From NCBI GenBank assembly GCA_958352885.1, contig CATWQI010000001.1, forward strand, positions 186,001 through 250,000: a stretch of DNA of 64,000 nt, in the 5' to 3' direction. The DNA is from an uncultured Duncaniella sp. GTDB taxonomy: Bacteria > Bacteroidota > Bacteroidia > Bacteroidales > Muribaculaceae. The position numbers and the translations under genes are program-made. How positions within the stretch are numbered: position 1 is the stretch's first letter; each line of letters starts with the position of its first letter. Shown here piece by piece: positions 34,864-43,805 of this stretch. The notes beneath the pieces were generated by a model. The model was not told the origin of the DNA, made no database searches, and saw only the letters and a program-made list of their open reading frames with translations.

Positions 34864-36075
34864 TCACCGTTTGCCAAACGTATAACCGACACCGAGCATC
34901 AGATTGTTAGGCTGATGGAAGTCACGTAGCTGATATCCCGCCTGGAGATATGCCCCCTTGATGACATAGGCTTTCAGAGCAAGAGTCTGATAGAATATCT
35001 TAGTGTCACGACCATTGGCTATGATATTACGTCCAAGACCGATATTGATACTGAATATCGGCATTGTAAGCTCTGCGTGAAGTGATAGCCCCGCAGAAAA
35101 ACGCTTGCTGAACGGCTGCCTGTAAAACTTTATATTCTCATCAAAAGTCCCCGGCACACGGTATTTGGCAAGGTTGGCACTCTCGTCATACTGGAAATCA
35201 GCAGAAACACCGGCTCGTAAATAACGGTTGAAACTATACATCGGAGCAAAATTCATACCGGCAATTCCAAATGACCCGGGTATGTACTCACCCACACTCC
35301 CTTTGTACTCTATCAGGATACGCTGCCGCGTGGCTCCGTAAACCGTAAGATCATACCCCAAGCCGGGCTTGAACGACTCAACCGTCACCGGTACCTCGCC
35401 ACTACGGTCCTCCCCTATTGTATAAGCCACCCCTATGCGACCGCCTATCAGATTCACACCATTGTTAGGCAGATGTGTGTTACCATTGGAATAATGTGTA
35501 CCTTCAATACCAGCCATCACTCTCCACTTGCTGTCAATACGGTAAGAAAGCAGTAACGACAGATTGATATACGCATTCACATTTGAACCTATTGGTCCAT
35601 GCATAGGATTGTCAAGCGGCTCAAACTTCTTCCATCCGGCAGACGCTCCGAAATTCCACTCGTAGTCGAGCGATAATCCTGGAGCCAACGACGCAATCCT
35701 CGCACCCTGAAACAAATATAAATTGACCGGATGCCCGAGAGTTGTTTCCTTAAAAAACTGCGTGTATGACACTCCAATACCCTGGTAAGCATGCGGATAT
35801 AACACACCTTCACGTGTCTCAGGGCTGAACTTAAATGAGTAGCGTATGTGCGGCGACACAGCACCTGACACTATTCTTGTGCCGTCAGCATATCCACGAA
35901 GAAAAGCATTTGTAGGCACCACCCACGACGGACGCATATCGAGACTTATTGTGTGCGCTGTCGTCTTACCGTGAGTACGTGAGAGCCAAGAATCATCCTG
36001 AGCCAACATCACGGTTGGACCTGATATCATAGCAATCGTAATTGCACAGAGATACTTATTAATATTATGTTTCAT
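34864..36075 (-). CDS. PagL-like outer-membrane protein (acyloxyacyl hydrolase / lipid A 3-O-deacylase family)
   Basis: 403 residues with a signal peptide ending VMLAQ. It forms an outer-membrane beta-barrel with alternating strands and ends in VGYTFGKR. The segment GTHYSNGNTHLPNNGVNLIG matches the PagL signature around its catalytic His and Ser, so a role in removing an acyl chain from lipid A is likely. The catalytic Glu is not certain from sequence alone. It is longer than Pseudomonas PagL. It overlaps the preceding lipoprotein gene by 4 bp (ATGA), implying translational coupling. Confidence 0.78.
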   Translation of the reverse strand: MKHNINKYLCAITIAMISGPTVMLAQDDSWLSRTHGKTTAHTISLDMRPSWVVPTNAFLRGYADGTRIVSGAVSPHIRYSFKFSPETREGVLYPHAYQGIGVSYTQFFKETTLGHPVNLYLFQGARIASLAPGLSLDYEWNFGASAGWKKFEPLDNPMHGPIGSNVNAYINLSLLLSYRIDSKWRVMAGIEGTHYSNGNTHLPNNGVNLIGGRIGVAYTIGEDRSGEVPVTVESFKPGLGYDLTVYGATRQRILIEYKGSVGEYIPGSFGIAGMNFAPMYSFNRYLRAGVSADFQYDESANLAKYRVPGTFDENIKFYRQPFSKRFSAGLSLHAELTMPIFSINIGLGRNIIANGRDTKIFYQTLALKAYVIKGAYLQAGYQLRDFHQPNNLMLGVGYTFGKR

Positions 36076-36980
36076 CGGGGCTTCACTTCATAAATATAAC
36101 GTTGGGGTACCACTATTTCAAGCTTCCCCGGCAAATTTAATGTCACACCATCGGCATTGACAGCCTCAAGTATGTAATCCAGGTAGTAACGCCTGTTCTC
36201 CACGGATACCAGACATGACACTTTTTGTCCGGGAGCCAAAGTATACCGGTAAGGTTCGTTGCATTCCAGCTGATAGCCCGGTATAGAGGTATAATAGCTG
36301 CTGAACGGAATCTTCTCGCCTGTCTCGACCGGAAAACCGTTACTATCCACAGCCAATACCGGAAGCAGAAAATCTTTTTCAGCAAACAGTATAAACGCTC
36401 CATCATCTTCAGGTCTGAAACATGCACACATCTTATACGGTATCACCGGACTGATTTCTATCTCAACCGGCTCAGATGAGTTATTTTCCTTTACACCACC
36501 CTGATACTGACGGATTTCAGTATCATATGTCCACCGCATCAAATTATACTCGATTTTGCCGGGAGTATATTTCTGTGTAGACTCCGGCAATACCTTTATA
36601 TCCATTTTATCATCCCAGCCAAAAACACCAATCCTAAAATCTACCGGTTCAGGAAAATAATTGAAATCAACCGAAACGCTGGCAACTGTGCCACCGGCAT
36701 CAAGTGAATAATGTATACCTATAAGCTTGGAGCTGAAACCATTCGGATTGCCTTCATACAACACAAAGTCATCACCGCATGACACATAAAGCCATACGTC
36801 ACCCATATCTAAATTTTGTGGCAACTTCACATTTATTGTCTCTCCTACCCTCAAAGTATGCGAGCCGAAATCCGGGCGAGCGACAAACACGTCATCATTA
36901 CATCCTGTCAACGTGAGTACGAGCATGAAATTCAGAAACGCCACGGACGATATTGCACCATGTTTCTTTTTCAATTGCAT
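36072..36980 (-). CDS. Lipoprotein co-transcribed with the PagL-like gene
   Basis: 302 residues from ATG 36980 (MQLKKKHGAISSVAFLNFML), with lipobox LTGC and acidic residues (NDD) directly after it, fitting a surface-lipoprotein signal. The frame opens 30 codons earlier at 37070, but that start would lie upstream of the -7 box at 37048-37055 and would bury the signal peptide. The mature part is beta-rich with no family I recognise. Its 3' end overlaps the PagL-like start in ATGA, so the two proteins are probably made together and may act on the same envelope target. Confidence 0.7.
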   Translation of the reverse strand: MQLKKKHGAISSVAFLNFMLVLTLTGCNDDVFVARPDFGSHTLRVGETINVKLPQNLDMGDVWLYVSCGDDFVLYEGNPNGFSSKLIGIHYSLDAGGTVASVSVDFNYFPEPVDFRIGVFGWDDKMDIKVLPESTQKYTPGKIEYNLMRWTYDTEIRQYQGGVKENNSSEPVEIEISPVIPYKMCACFRPEDDGAFILFAEKDFLLPVLAVDSNGFPVETGEKIPFSSYYTSIPGYQLECNEPYRYTLAPGQKVSCLVSVENRRYYLDYILEAVNADGVTLNLPGKLEIVVPQRYIYEVKPR

Positions 36981-37047
36981 AGGTTCAACTAAATTTACAA
37001 TGTGTCCTCTGTATTTAATGGTAATATTCAATGGAACTAACAGTACG

Positions 37048-37055
37048 CAAATATA
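37048..37055 (-). promoter_or_regulatory. -7 box of the lipoprotein/PagL-like operon
   Basis: TATATTTG on the minus strand, 67 nt before ATG 36980; it supports the shorter start. Confidence 0.4.
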
Positions 37056-37265
37056 TACATTAATTTGCATTCATAACGAATAAATTAAGTTAAATTACAC
37101 CGAATCTGTTGGAAATTCAGTCTATTAGAAATCACACTACAATTAATACATGTTTTTTTGTTGGAATGTGTAACTTTTTCCGTTTTTCTGCGTCATATAG
37201 GACGTAACAGTTTCACAAAGCGTGGGCATTCATCCCAACATAATGCGAATATCTATTCATCAGTT

Positions 37266-37928
37266 ATGATTATCAGCCTAAAAGACATAAATAAATCCTA
37301 TCCCGGCGTGGTGCCGTTGCACGTGCTCAAGGACATCAACCTTTCCATCGACAAAGGCGAACTCGTGTCAATCATGGGCGCTTCCGGCTCAGGCAAGTCA
37401 ACCCTCCTAAACATTCTCGGTATTCTTGACAACTATGACTCAGGTGAGTATTGCCTCGACGGGGTCCTCATCAAGAATCTGAGCGAGAACAAGGCTGCCG
37501 ACCTGCGCAACTATATGATTGGATTCGTGTTCCAGTCATTCAACCTAATCAATTATAAAAACGCTCTTGAGAATGTCGCATTGCCGCTTTTCTATCGTGG
37601 CGTATCACGCAAGAAGCGCAATATGCTTGCCATGGAACAACTCGAACGCATGGGTATGGCAGACCGCGCCACACATCTGCCAAGTGAACTTTCCGGCGGA
37701 CAGAAACAGAGAGTGGCAATAGCCCGCTCGCTGATTACAAAGCCCTCAATAATCCTCGCCGACGAACCCACCGGAGCGCTCGACTCCAAGACTTCACGCG
37801 AAGTCATGCAGGTGTTCCGAGACTTAAATGCCGAAGGTATGACCATAGTCATTGTCACACATGATCCAGGCGTGGGCGAACAGACAAACCGTATAATCCG
37901 AATAGCCGACGGCAGAATAGTATCCTGA
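37266..37928 (+). CDS. MacB-type ABC transporter ATP-binding protein
   Basis: 220 residues. Walker A GASGSGKSTLLN, Q-loop FVFQSFNLI, signature LSGGQKQRVAIA, Walker B ILADEPTGALDS, H-loop VTHD. This is the LolD/MacB/FtsE class that drives mechanotransmission-type exporters. The start at 37266 (MIISLKDINKSYPG) is chosen because homologues begin there; the open frame runs back to 37158 without similarity. First gene of a five-gene operon ending in a TolC-like protein; only 5 bp to the next gene. Confidence 0.92.
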   Translation: MIISLKDINKSYPGVVPLHVLKDINLSIDKGELVSIMGASGSGKSTLLNILGILDNYDSGEYCLDGVLIKNLSENKAADLRNYMIGFVFQSFNLINYKNALENVALPLFYRGVSRKKRNMLAMEQLERMGMADRATHLPSELSGGQKQRVAIARSLITKPSIILADEPTGALDSKTSREVMQVFRDLNAEGMTIVIVTHDPGVGEQTNRIIRIADGRIVS

Positions 37929-37933
37929 CAAAG

Positions 37934-39151
37934 ATGATTGACCTAATCAACGAAATACTTGCTACCCTGCGCCACAACAAACTGCGCACCGCATTGACAG
38001 GTTTCGCCGTATCATGGGGTATATTCCTGCTAATCGTGCTACTGAGTGTGTCGCGCGGACTTGTGAACAAGATGGAGGACATGTTCTCCTCACGCGACAA
38101 TCAGATAATCTCCATCACAGGCGGGTGGGCACACAAACCGTACAAGGGACTGAAAGAGGACAGACAAATCAAACTCAAGGACAGAGACCTGGGAATCCTG
38201 GCTTCACAGAACGCCGATGTTGTGGCGGAAGTTTCAGCTGAAATTACCGGTGACTCTACCGTGATAATGACCTCCAAGGATTACCTTACCGATGGTTATA
38301 AAGGTGTATACCCGTCGTCGCAACGCACGGACGGTCTCACCATACTCGAAGGCCGCTTCATCAATGACAACGACATCAAAAGCGCCCGACGAGTCATCGT
38401 GTTCCACAAGGAGTCAGCCAAAACTCTTTTCGGAGACAAATATGCTATCGGCGAGCAGGTGAAGGTCAATGATTTGTCGTTTGTGGTTGTAGGCATCTAC
38501 GACCACGAATGGACACGAGGCTCATATATACCGTTTACCACCGCGCGTAACATGTCTGGCGGCAGCGACGATGTCAAACGGATCTATGTGAAATCCAAGG
38601 GACTCAAGACTCTTGAGGATGGCAATAATGCGGAAGCTGGCTTCCGTGCCACTCTTGGCAGACAGCATTCCTTTGACAAAGATGACGAAAGCGCCCTCTG
38701 GCTCTGGAACAGGTTCAATGACTACATCACCACCTCAACCGCCATGAACGTACTGGTATTCGCCGTATGGATTATCGGTGTGCTCACAATGCTCTCAGGC
38801 ATAGTGGGTGTGAGCAACATCATGTTCGTATCAGTGCGTGAACGCACCCATGAAATCGGAGTCAGACGCGCTATCGGAGCCAAACCTTTCAGTATCCTCA
38901 AGCAGATTATACTTGAAAGTGTAGCCATCACCACACTGTTTGGCTACATCGGCATTGTGATGGGTGTATTTGTTGCCCAAATGATAAATATGGCAGTCGG
39001 CGAAGATGGTGTGTTAAAGGACCCGACTGTCGACATTGCCATAGCCCTCCAGGTCACATTGGTCTTAATAATAGCCGGAGCCATGGCTGGACTCTTCCCG
39101 GCAATGAAATCTCTTAAAATCAAACCGGTAGAAGCATTGCGCGACGAGTAA
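37934..39151 (+). CDS. MacB-like permease 1
   Basis: 405 residues. TM1 near residues 18-40 (GFAVSWGIFLLIVLLSVSRG), a periplasmic MacB-core domain (about 45-270), then three C-terminal helices of the FtsX domain (VLVFAVWIIGVLTMLSGIVG; VAITTLFGYIGIVMGVFVAQ; ALQVTLVLIIAGAMAGLFP). It lacks a fused ATPase, which is supplied by the gene before it. ERTHEIGVRRAIGAKP is the cytoplasmic coupling motif. 2 bp to the second permease, suggesting a heterodimer. Confidence 0.9.
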   Translation: MIDLINEILATLRHNKLRTALTGFAVSWGIFLLIVLLSVSRGLVNKMEDMFSSRDNQIISITGGWAHKPYKGLKEDRQIKLKDRDLGILASQNADVVAEVSAEITGDSTVIMTSKDYLTDGYKGVYPSSQRTDGLTILEGRFINDNDIKSARRVIVFHKESAKTLFGDKYAIGEQVKVNDLSFVVVGIYDHEWTRGSYIPFTTARNMSGGSDDVKRIYVKSKGLKTLEDGNNAEAGFRATLGRQHSFDKDDESALWLWNRFNDYITTSTAMNVLVFAVWIIGVLTMLSGIVGVSNIMFVSVRERTHEIGVRRAIGAKPFSILKQIILESVAITTLFGYIGIVMGVFVAQMINMAVGEDGVLKDPTVDIAIALQVTLVLIIAGAMAGLFPAMKSLKIKPVEALRDE

Positions 39152-39153
39152 TT

Positions 39154-40398
39154 ATGAGAAATCCCGTATTTGACATCGAAAACTGGCGTGAAATCGGCAC
39201 CACACTGGCGCAGAACAAGACGCGCACATTCATGACTGCTTTCGGAATATTCTGGGGCACGGCGATACTCGCCCTTCTGATAGGCGGCTCGCAAGGACTC
39301 AAGAACTTCATGGGGCGCAACTTTGAGGGATTTGCCACAAATGTCGCCATCCTTTTCCCGGGTCGTACCACCAAATCATACGCCGGATTCAACAAGGGCA
39401 TGTCACTTCAGCTCAACCTACAGGATGTAATCAATATCAGACGTGCAATTCCCCAGCTCGAACACTCGTCAGCGGTGAATTTCCTTTGGGCAAACGCCCT
39501 GTACGGGCAGAAAAAGTCAAACGCCCAGCTTACAGGAGTGGAGAGCGACTACGACAAAATCTTTGTCCCCATTATAAAGGAAGGCCGCTTTATCAACGAA
39601 GCAGATAACACCAACAACCGCAAAGTGGCGGTGATAGGCAAGAAGATTGCCGAGGAACTGTTCGGAACAGGTTCCGCCGTAGGACACGAAATATCCATCA
39701 ACGATATATATTATAAGGTAATCGGGGTGGCAGCGCAGACATCGGAAATCAGCATAGGCGCACAGATTGACGAATCAATCGTAATCCCTTACAACACCAT
39801 GCGCAGCAGCTACAATATGGGCAACGATGTGAACATGTTTCTCATGACATTCAAAAGCGGATACGCCCCGGGCGATTACGAGAAAACAGTGCGCCGCCTC
39901 ATTGTCAACAATCATCCCATCGCCCCTGACGACGAAGGTGCCATGCACTTCTTCGATGTCTCGGAGCAATTCAAGATGGTCGACACGGTGTTCCTTGGCA
40001 TCAGTCTGCTGGCACTGTTCGTCGGAGTCGGCACACTCCTCTCAGGCATAATCGGAGTAGGAAACATCATGTGGATTATAGTACGCGAGCGCACTCACGA
40101 GATTGGCATACGACGTGCCATCGGAGCCAAGCCACGCGACATCATCATACAAATTTTATCTGAGAGCATGGTACTGACCACCATAGCAGGCATAGCCGGC
40201 ATCTGTTTCGCCACTATAATTCTTGGAGCAGCCGAGACGATGACTGCCGACGATAACGGGAAAATAGCATTTCAGCTCTCATTCATGCAAGCAATGTACA
40301 TATTGTTCACATTCCTGATTCTCGGAACAGCCGCAGGACTCATACCTGCCATCAAGGCGATGAAAATAAAACCGATAGAAGCGCTAAACGACAAATAA
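39154..40398 (+). CDS. MacB-like permease 2
   Basis: 414 residues with the same plan as permease 1: one N-terminal helix (FGIFWGTAILALLIGGSQGL), a periplasmic MacB core, three C-terminal FtsX helices, and the coupling motif ERTHEIGIRRAIGAKP. The two proteins are clear homologues, but divergent enough to act as distinct subunits rather than a recent duplication. With the ATPase they should form an A2-B1-C1 type inner-membrane complex (inference). Confidence 0.9.
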   Translation: MRNPVFDIENWREIGTTLAQNKTRTFMTAFGIFWGTAILALLIGGSQGLKNFMGRNFEGFATNVAILFPGRTTKSYAGFNKGMSLQLNLQDVINIRRAIPQLEHSSAVNFLWANALYGQKKSNAQLTGVESDYDKIFVPIIKEGRFINEADNTNNRKVAVIGKKIAEELFGTGSAVGHEISINDIYYKVIGVAAQTSEISIGAQIDESIVIPYNTMRSSYNMGNDVNMFLMTFKSGYAPGDYEKTVRRLIVNNHPIAPDDEGAMHFFDVSEQFKMVDTVFLGISLLALFVGVGTLLSGIIGVGNIMWIIVRERTHEIGIRRAIGAKPRDIIIQILSESMVLTTIAGIAGICFATIILGAAETMTADDNGKIAFQLSFMQAMYILFTFLILGTAAGLIPAIKAMKIKPIEALNDK

Positions 40399-40456
40399 AA
40401 GCCACTATCACTCTCTATCCGAATGATTAAGATAAACAAATAACCATACTGAAACA

Positions 40457-41557
40457 ATGAAGAAATTTTTGCGGATTTTAATGTGGTGCCTTATAGCCGC
40501 CATCTTTGTAGGTACATTCGTGTACCTCTTCATGAATTCCCGACCAGAAAAAGAGTCTTTTGAGATCGTAACCCCCAAATCGGGCGATATAGAGCGTACC
40601 ACCGTACTGACAGGAAAGATTGAGCCGCGGGATGAAATTGAAATCAAGCCTCAAGTATCAGGCATTATTTCAGAGATAAATGTCGAAGCCGGCGATATGG
40701 TCAAAGAGGGTGACGTAGTGGCACGCATCAAAATCATCCCCGATGAGCAGCAATTGTCGTCCGCTCTCTCACGCATCAAAAATGCCAAAATTTCGCTCAC
40801 TGACGCACGCCAGAAGCATGAACGCAACGCCATCCTTTACGACAAGAAAGTAATAAGCCGCGAGGACTTCGAAAATACAGAAACCGCTCTCGCCCAAGCG
40901 AAGGCGGAACTTGAGGCGGCACAGGATGCCTACTCCATAGTCAAGGAAGGTGTGTCCAAAACCAATGCCAAAGAGAGCAACACCCTGGTACGCGCCACAA
41001 TCACCGGTCTGGTGCTCGATGTTCCCGTAAAGGTCGGTAGCTCGGTTATACAAGCGAACACGATGAACGATGGTACCACTGTCGCAACAGTCGCCGACAT
41101 GAACAATCTTATATTCAAAGGTAAAGTTGACGAGACTGAAGTAGGGCTCCTCTCAGTAGGTCAGGATATGGTAATCTCAATCGGTGCGCTTCCGGACCTC
41201 CATCTCAATGCAGTGATTGAGAACATCGCTCCGAAAGGAACAGAGACAAACGGCGCCAACACATTTGAAATCAAGGCTGCCATCAATGTACCGTCAGGAG
41301 ACCATCTACGTGCAGGTTACAGTGCCAACGCCACTGTGACACTCAGCAAGGTGTCCGATGTGCTCACCATACCTGAAAGCGTAATCGAATGGGCAGGTGA
41401 CAGCACATTCGTATATCTCCTCACCGACACCGTGCCCGAACAGAAATTCGAGCGCACCCCCATATCTACCGGCACATCCGACGGCATAAACATACAGGTG
41501 ACCGAAGGTATAGACAACAAGGCTAAAATCCGCGGTGCATCCGTAAAAAACAAATAG
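40457..41557 (+). CDS. Periplasmic adaptor (membrane fusion protein), MacA/HlyD-like
   Basis: 366 residues. One N-terminal TM (FLRILMWCLIAAIFVGTFVYL), then a biotinyl-lipoyl motif (GIISEINVEAGDMVKEGDVV), a helical hairpin (about 98-160, long coiled coil KISLTDARQKHERNA...), a beta-barrel (GKVDETEVGLLSVGQD) and a C-terminal membrane-proximal domain. It bridges the inner-membrane MacB-like permeases to the outer-membrane TolC-like factor encoded 6 bp downstream. Confidence 0.93.
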   Translation: MKKFLRILMWCLIAAIFVGTFVYLFMNSRPEKESFEIVTPKSGDIERTTVLTGKIEPRDEIEIKPQVSGIISEINVEAGDMVKEGDVVARIKIIPDEQQLSSALSRIKNAKISLTDARQKHERNAILYDKKVISREDFENTETALAQAKAELEAAQDAYSIVKEGVSKTNAKESNTLVRATITGLVLDVPVKVGSSVIQANTMNDGTTVATVADMNNLIFKGKVDETEVGLLSVGQDMVISIGALPDLHLNAVIENIAPKGTETNGANTFEIKAAINVPSGDHLRAGYSANATVTLSKVSDVLTIPESVIEWAGDSTFVYLLTDTVPEQKFERTPISTGTSDGINIQVTEGIDNKAKIRGASVKNK

Positions 41558-41563
41558 ACACCA

Positions 41564-42856
41564 ATGAAACATACAGCCATATCACTGCTCTTGCTCTGCT
41601 CGACTGCCGGAATGTCGGCTGACACATGGAGCCTCGACAGCTGCATCAACTATGCGCTGGACCACAATCTTACCATCAAATCGAGTAATCTTGACCGGAT
41701 GGGTGGCGAACTAAGTGTAACCGAGGCAAAGGACCGTTTTCTCCCTAACATCTCGGCTGGAGCCGGTCAGAATTGGGATTTCGGTCGAGGGCTCACTTCC
41801 GAGAACACATATGCCAACCGCAACACATCCATGTTCTCATGGAACGCCCAGCTCTCGCTCCCGATATTCCAGGGTCTAAGTGCCGTGCGCCAGCTGAAAT
41901 ATGCCCATGCCAATCTCGCCATGCTCACAGAGCAGACAGAAGCTGCAAAGGATGAAGTAAGACTCAGTGTCATATCGTATTATCTCCAGGCTCTGTACAA
42001 CCGTGAGATGCTTGCTGTCAACAATGAAAAACTACGTCTTTCTAAGGTGCAGCTTGAACGGCAGAAAGTGCTGCTCGAAGCCGGTAAAGTACCGGAAGTG
42101 GATGTAATCCAGGCAGATGCCCAGGTCGCATCTGACGAACTTGCAGTCGTGACAGCCACAAATGATTATCAGCTCTCGCTGATTGACCTTGCGAAAGTAC
42201 TTGAGTTGGACGACGTTGAAGGATTTGATGTAATGCCCCTTCCCGACGAGAGAGTCGCACTCCTCAGCAGCGAGGAAGTTTACCGCAACGCACTTAACCA
42301 CAATCACAGCATCATAGCCTCACGCCTCGGAGTAGAGGCTGCTGACAAAGCCGTTAACGTGGCTAAGAGCGGATATCTTCCACGTCTGAATTTCAATGCC
42401 GGACTCGGCAGCAGCTACTACACCGTATCCGGTTTCGAAAGTGCGTCATTTGGCAAACAGATGAACGACAACTTTTCGAAGAGCCTCGGTTTCTCCCTAT
42501 CTGTACCTATCTTCGACGCATTCTCGACCCGCAACCAGATAAGGCAGGCAAAAATGCGGCGTCTCTCCGCCGAACTATCCCTCGAACAGCAGAGAAGCGA
42601 CCTACACAAAACCATACGCCAGGCTTATTACCAGGCACTCGGAGCTGAAAAACGCTATCAGGCAGGCGAGACGGCAGTTATCGCAGCCAAAGCCGCTCTT
42701 GACGCCATGACAGAGAAATATAACTATGGCAAAGCAAACGCGACCGAATGGGAACAGGCTCAATCAAACTATATCACTTCTCTCGCCCAACAGGTACAGG
42801 CAAAATACGAAATGATACTTCGCAACCGCATATTGCTCTTCTACAATAAACAGTAA
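41564..42856 (+). CDS. TolC-family outer-membrane efflux protein
   Basis: 430 residues. Signal peptide (MKHTAISLLLLCSTAGMSAD), then two homologous halves typical of OEP proteins: WSLDSCINYALDHNLTIKSS and the helix-rich repeats ending NYGKANATEWEQAQSNYI. It completes the tripartite export channel. What is exported is unknown: MacAB-TolC-like systems carry macrolides, peptides, haem precursors or lipids. The operon ends in a strong terminator. Confidence 0.94.
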   Translation: MKHTAISLLLLCSTAGMSADTWSLDSCINYALDHNLTIKSSNLDRMGGELSVTEAKDRFLPNISAGAGQNWDFGRGLTSENTYANRNTSMFSWNAQLSLPIFQGLSAVRQLKYAHANLAMLTEQTEAAKDEVRLSVISYYLQALYNREMLAVNNEKLRLSKVQLERQKVLLEAGKVPEVDVIQADAQVASDELAVVTATNDYQLSLIDLAKVLELDDVEGFDVMPLPDERVALLSSEEVYRNALNHNHSIIASRLGVEAADKAVNVAKSGYLPRLNFNAGLGSSYYTVSGFESASFGKQMNDNFSKSLGFSLSVPIFDAFSTRNQIRQAKMRRLSAELSLEQQRSDLHKTIRQAYYQALGAEKRYQAGETAVIAAKAALDAMTEKYNYGKANATEWEQAQSNYITSLAQQVQAKYEMILRNRILLFYNKQ

Positions 42857-42879
42857 CTCCACATATCAATCACACATCA

Positions 42880-42915
42880 AAAAAGCAGACAATCAGTCCT
42901 GATTGTCTGCTTTTT
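42880..42915 (+). terminator. Intrinsic terminator of the MacAB-TolC-like operon
   Basis: 16-bp perfect stem AAAAGCAGACAATCAG / CTGATTGTCTGCTTTT (42881-42896 and 42899-42914) with T5. Confidence 0.85.
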
Positions 42916-42992
42916 ATACCCAAAACCTATCCAAAATCCCTGATTTAACGCTTTTTAACCCTTATTTGATGCCTTTATCAATTAATTGGTGC

Positions 42993-43000
42993 TAATTTTG
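42993..43000 (+). promoter_or_regulatory. -7 box of the Crp/Fnr gene
   Basis: TAATTTTG, ending 1 nt before the first in-frame ATG (43002). Transcription would start near 43006, so translation must start at ATG 43035. A TTTG lies 24 bp upstream (42965-42968). Confidence 0.5.
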
Positions 43001-43034
43001 TATGTTATATAACATAGCTGCGAAACACCGTCCT

Positions 43035-43736
43035 ATGATTAAAAGTACCATCGAACAAGTTATCACAGAGGATTTAGCTGAGTTTTGGTCAGTTCTGAGT
43101 GATGAGGATAAACGCCTTATCATTGAGAACTTCACCATCCGTCACTACAAGAAGAATCAAATTGTATATGCCGAAAAGGATGAACCGGAATTTCTCTGGT
43201 GCCTTCTTGAAGGCAAAGTCAAGAAGTACAAGGACGGCATAGGCGGACGTGTACAGATCATACGCCTAATCAAACCGGTGGAGTATTTCGGCTACCGTGC
43301 CTATTTCGCACGTGAGCCATATGTGTCAAGCGCAGCGACACTTGAACCATCCACCATCGGAACCCTGCCGATGACTCTGGTCGAGAATCTGATGCAGAAA
43401 AACAACCAACTTGCCATGTTCTTCATCCATGAACTGTCAAGAAACCTTGGCAGCTCGGACACTAAGATTGTCAACCTTACACAGAAGCATATCCGCGGAC
43501 GACTTGCCGAAGCCCTGATTGTCCTTCTTGACAATTACGGATATGAGGAGGATGACAATATGACCCTAAAAATCTACATGGGTCGGGAGGATTTGGCAAA
43601 TCTATCCAACATGACCACTTCAAACGCTATACGTACCCTCTCAATGTTTGTAAGTGAGAAAATCATAGTGGTAGACGGAAGGAAAATCAAGATTCTTAAT
43701 GAACCTGAGCTACGAAAGATTTCTAAGTTCGGCTAA
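43035..43736 (+). CDS. Crp/Fnr-family transcriptional regulator
   Basis: 233 residues. An N-terminal cyclic-nucleotide-binding-like beta-barrel (about residues 15-125; CLLEGKVKKYKDGIGG, YFGYRAYFARE), a dimerisation helix (AMFFIHELSRNLG), and a C-terminal winged helix (about 155-225; GREDLANLSNMTTSNAIRTL). The four-Cys Fe-S motif of Fnr is absent, so it is not an oxygen-sensing Fnr of the classical kind. The ligand is unknown. ATG 43035 is preferred to 43002 because of the position of the -7 box. It is 69 bp upstream of the symporter gene on the same strand. Confidence 0.87.
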   Translation: MIKSTIEQVITEDLAEFWSVLSDEDKRLIIENFTIRHYKKNQIVYAEKDEPEFLWCLLEGKVKKYKDGIGGRVQIIRLIKPVEYFGYRAYFAREPYVSSAATLEPSTIGTLPMTLVENLMQKNNQLAMFFIHELSRNLGSSDTKIVNLTQKHIRGRLAEALIVLLDNYGYEEDDNMTLKIYMGREDLANLSNMTTSNAIRTLSMFVSEKIIVVDGRKIKILNEPELRKISKFG

Positions 43737-43805
43737 ATACACACCACACATACCGGAACGGATGCCGAAGTCTAATGTCAATCCAAATGTCAACTGATAT
43801 AGCAA

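Noticed and set aside
36981..37070. Longer start of the lipoprotein next to the PagL-like gene
   Set aside because: It would lie upstream of the -7 box and would place 30 residues before the signal peptide.
37158..37265. Longer start of the MacB-type ATPase
   Set aside because: The 36 extra residues do not resemble the family; homologues begin at MIISLKDINKSYPG.
43002..43034. Longer start of the Crp/Fnr regulator
   Set aside because: The ATG lies only 1 nt past the -7 box, before the expected transcription start.
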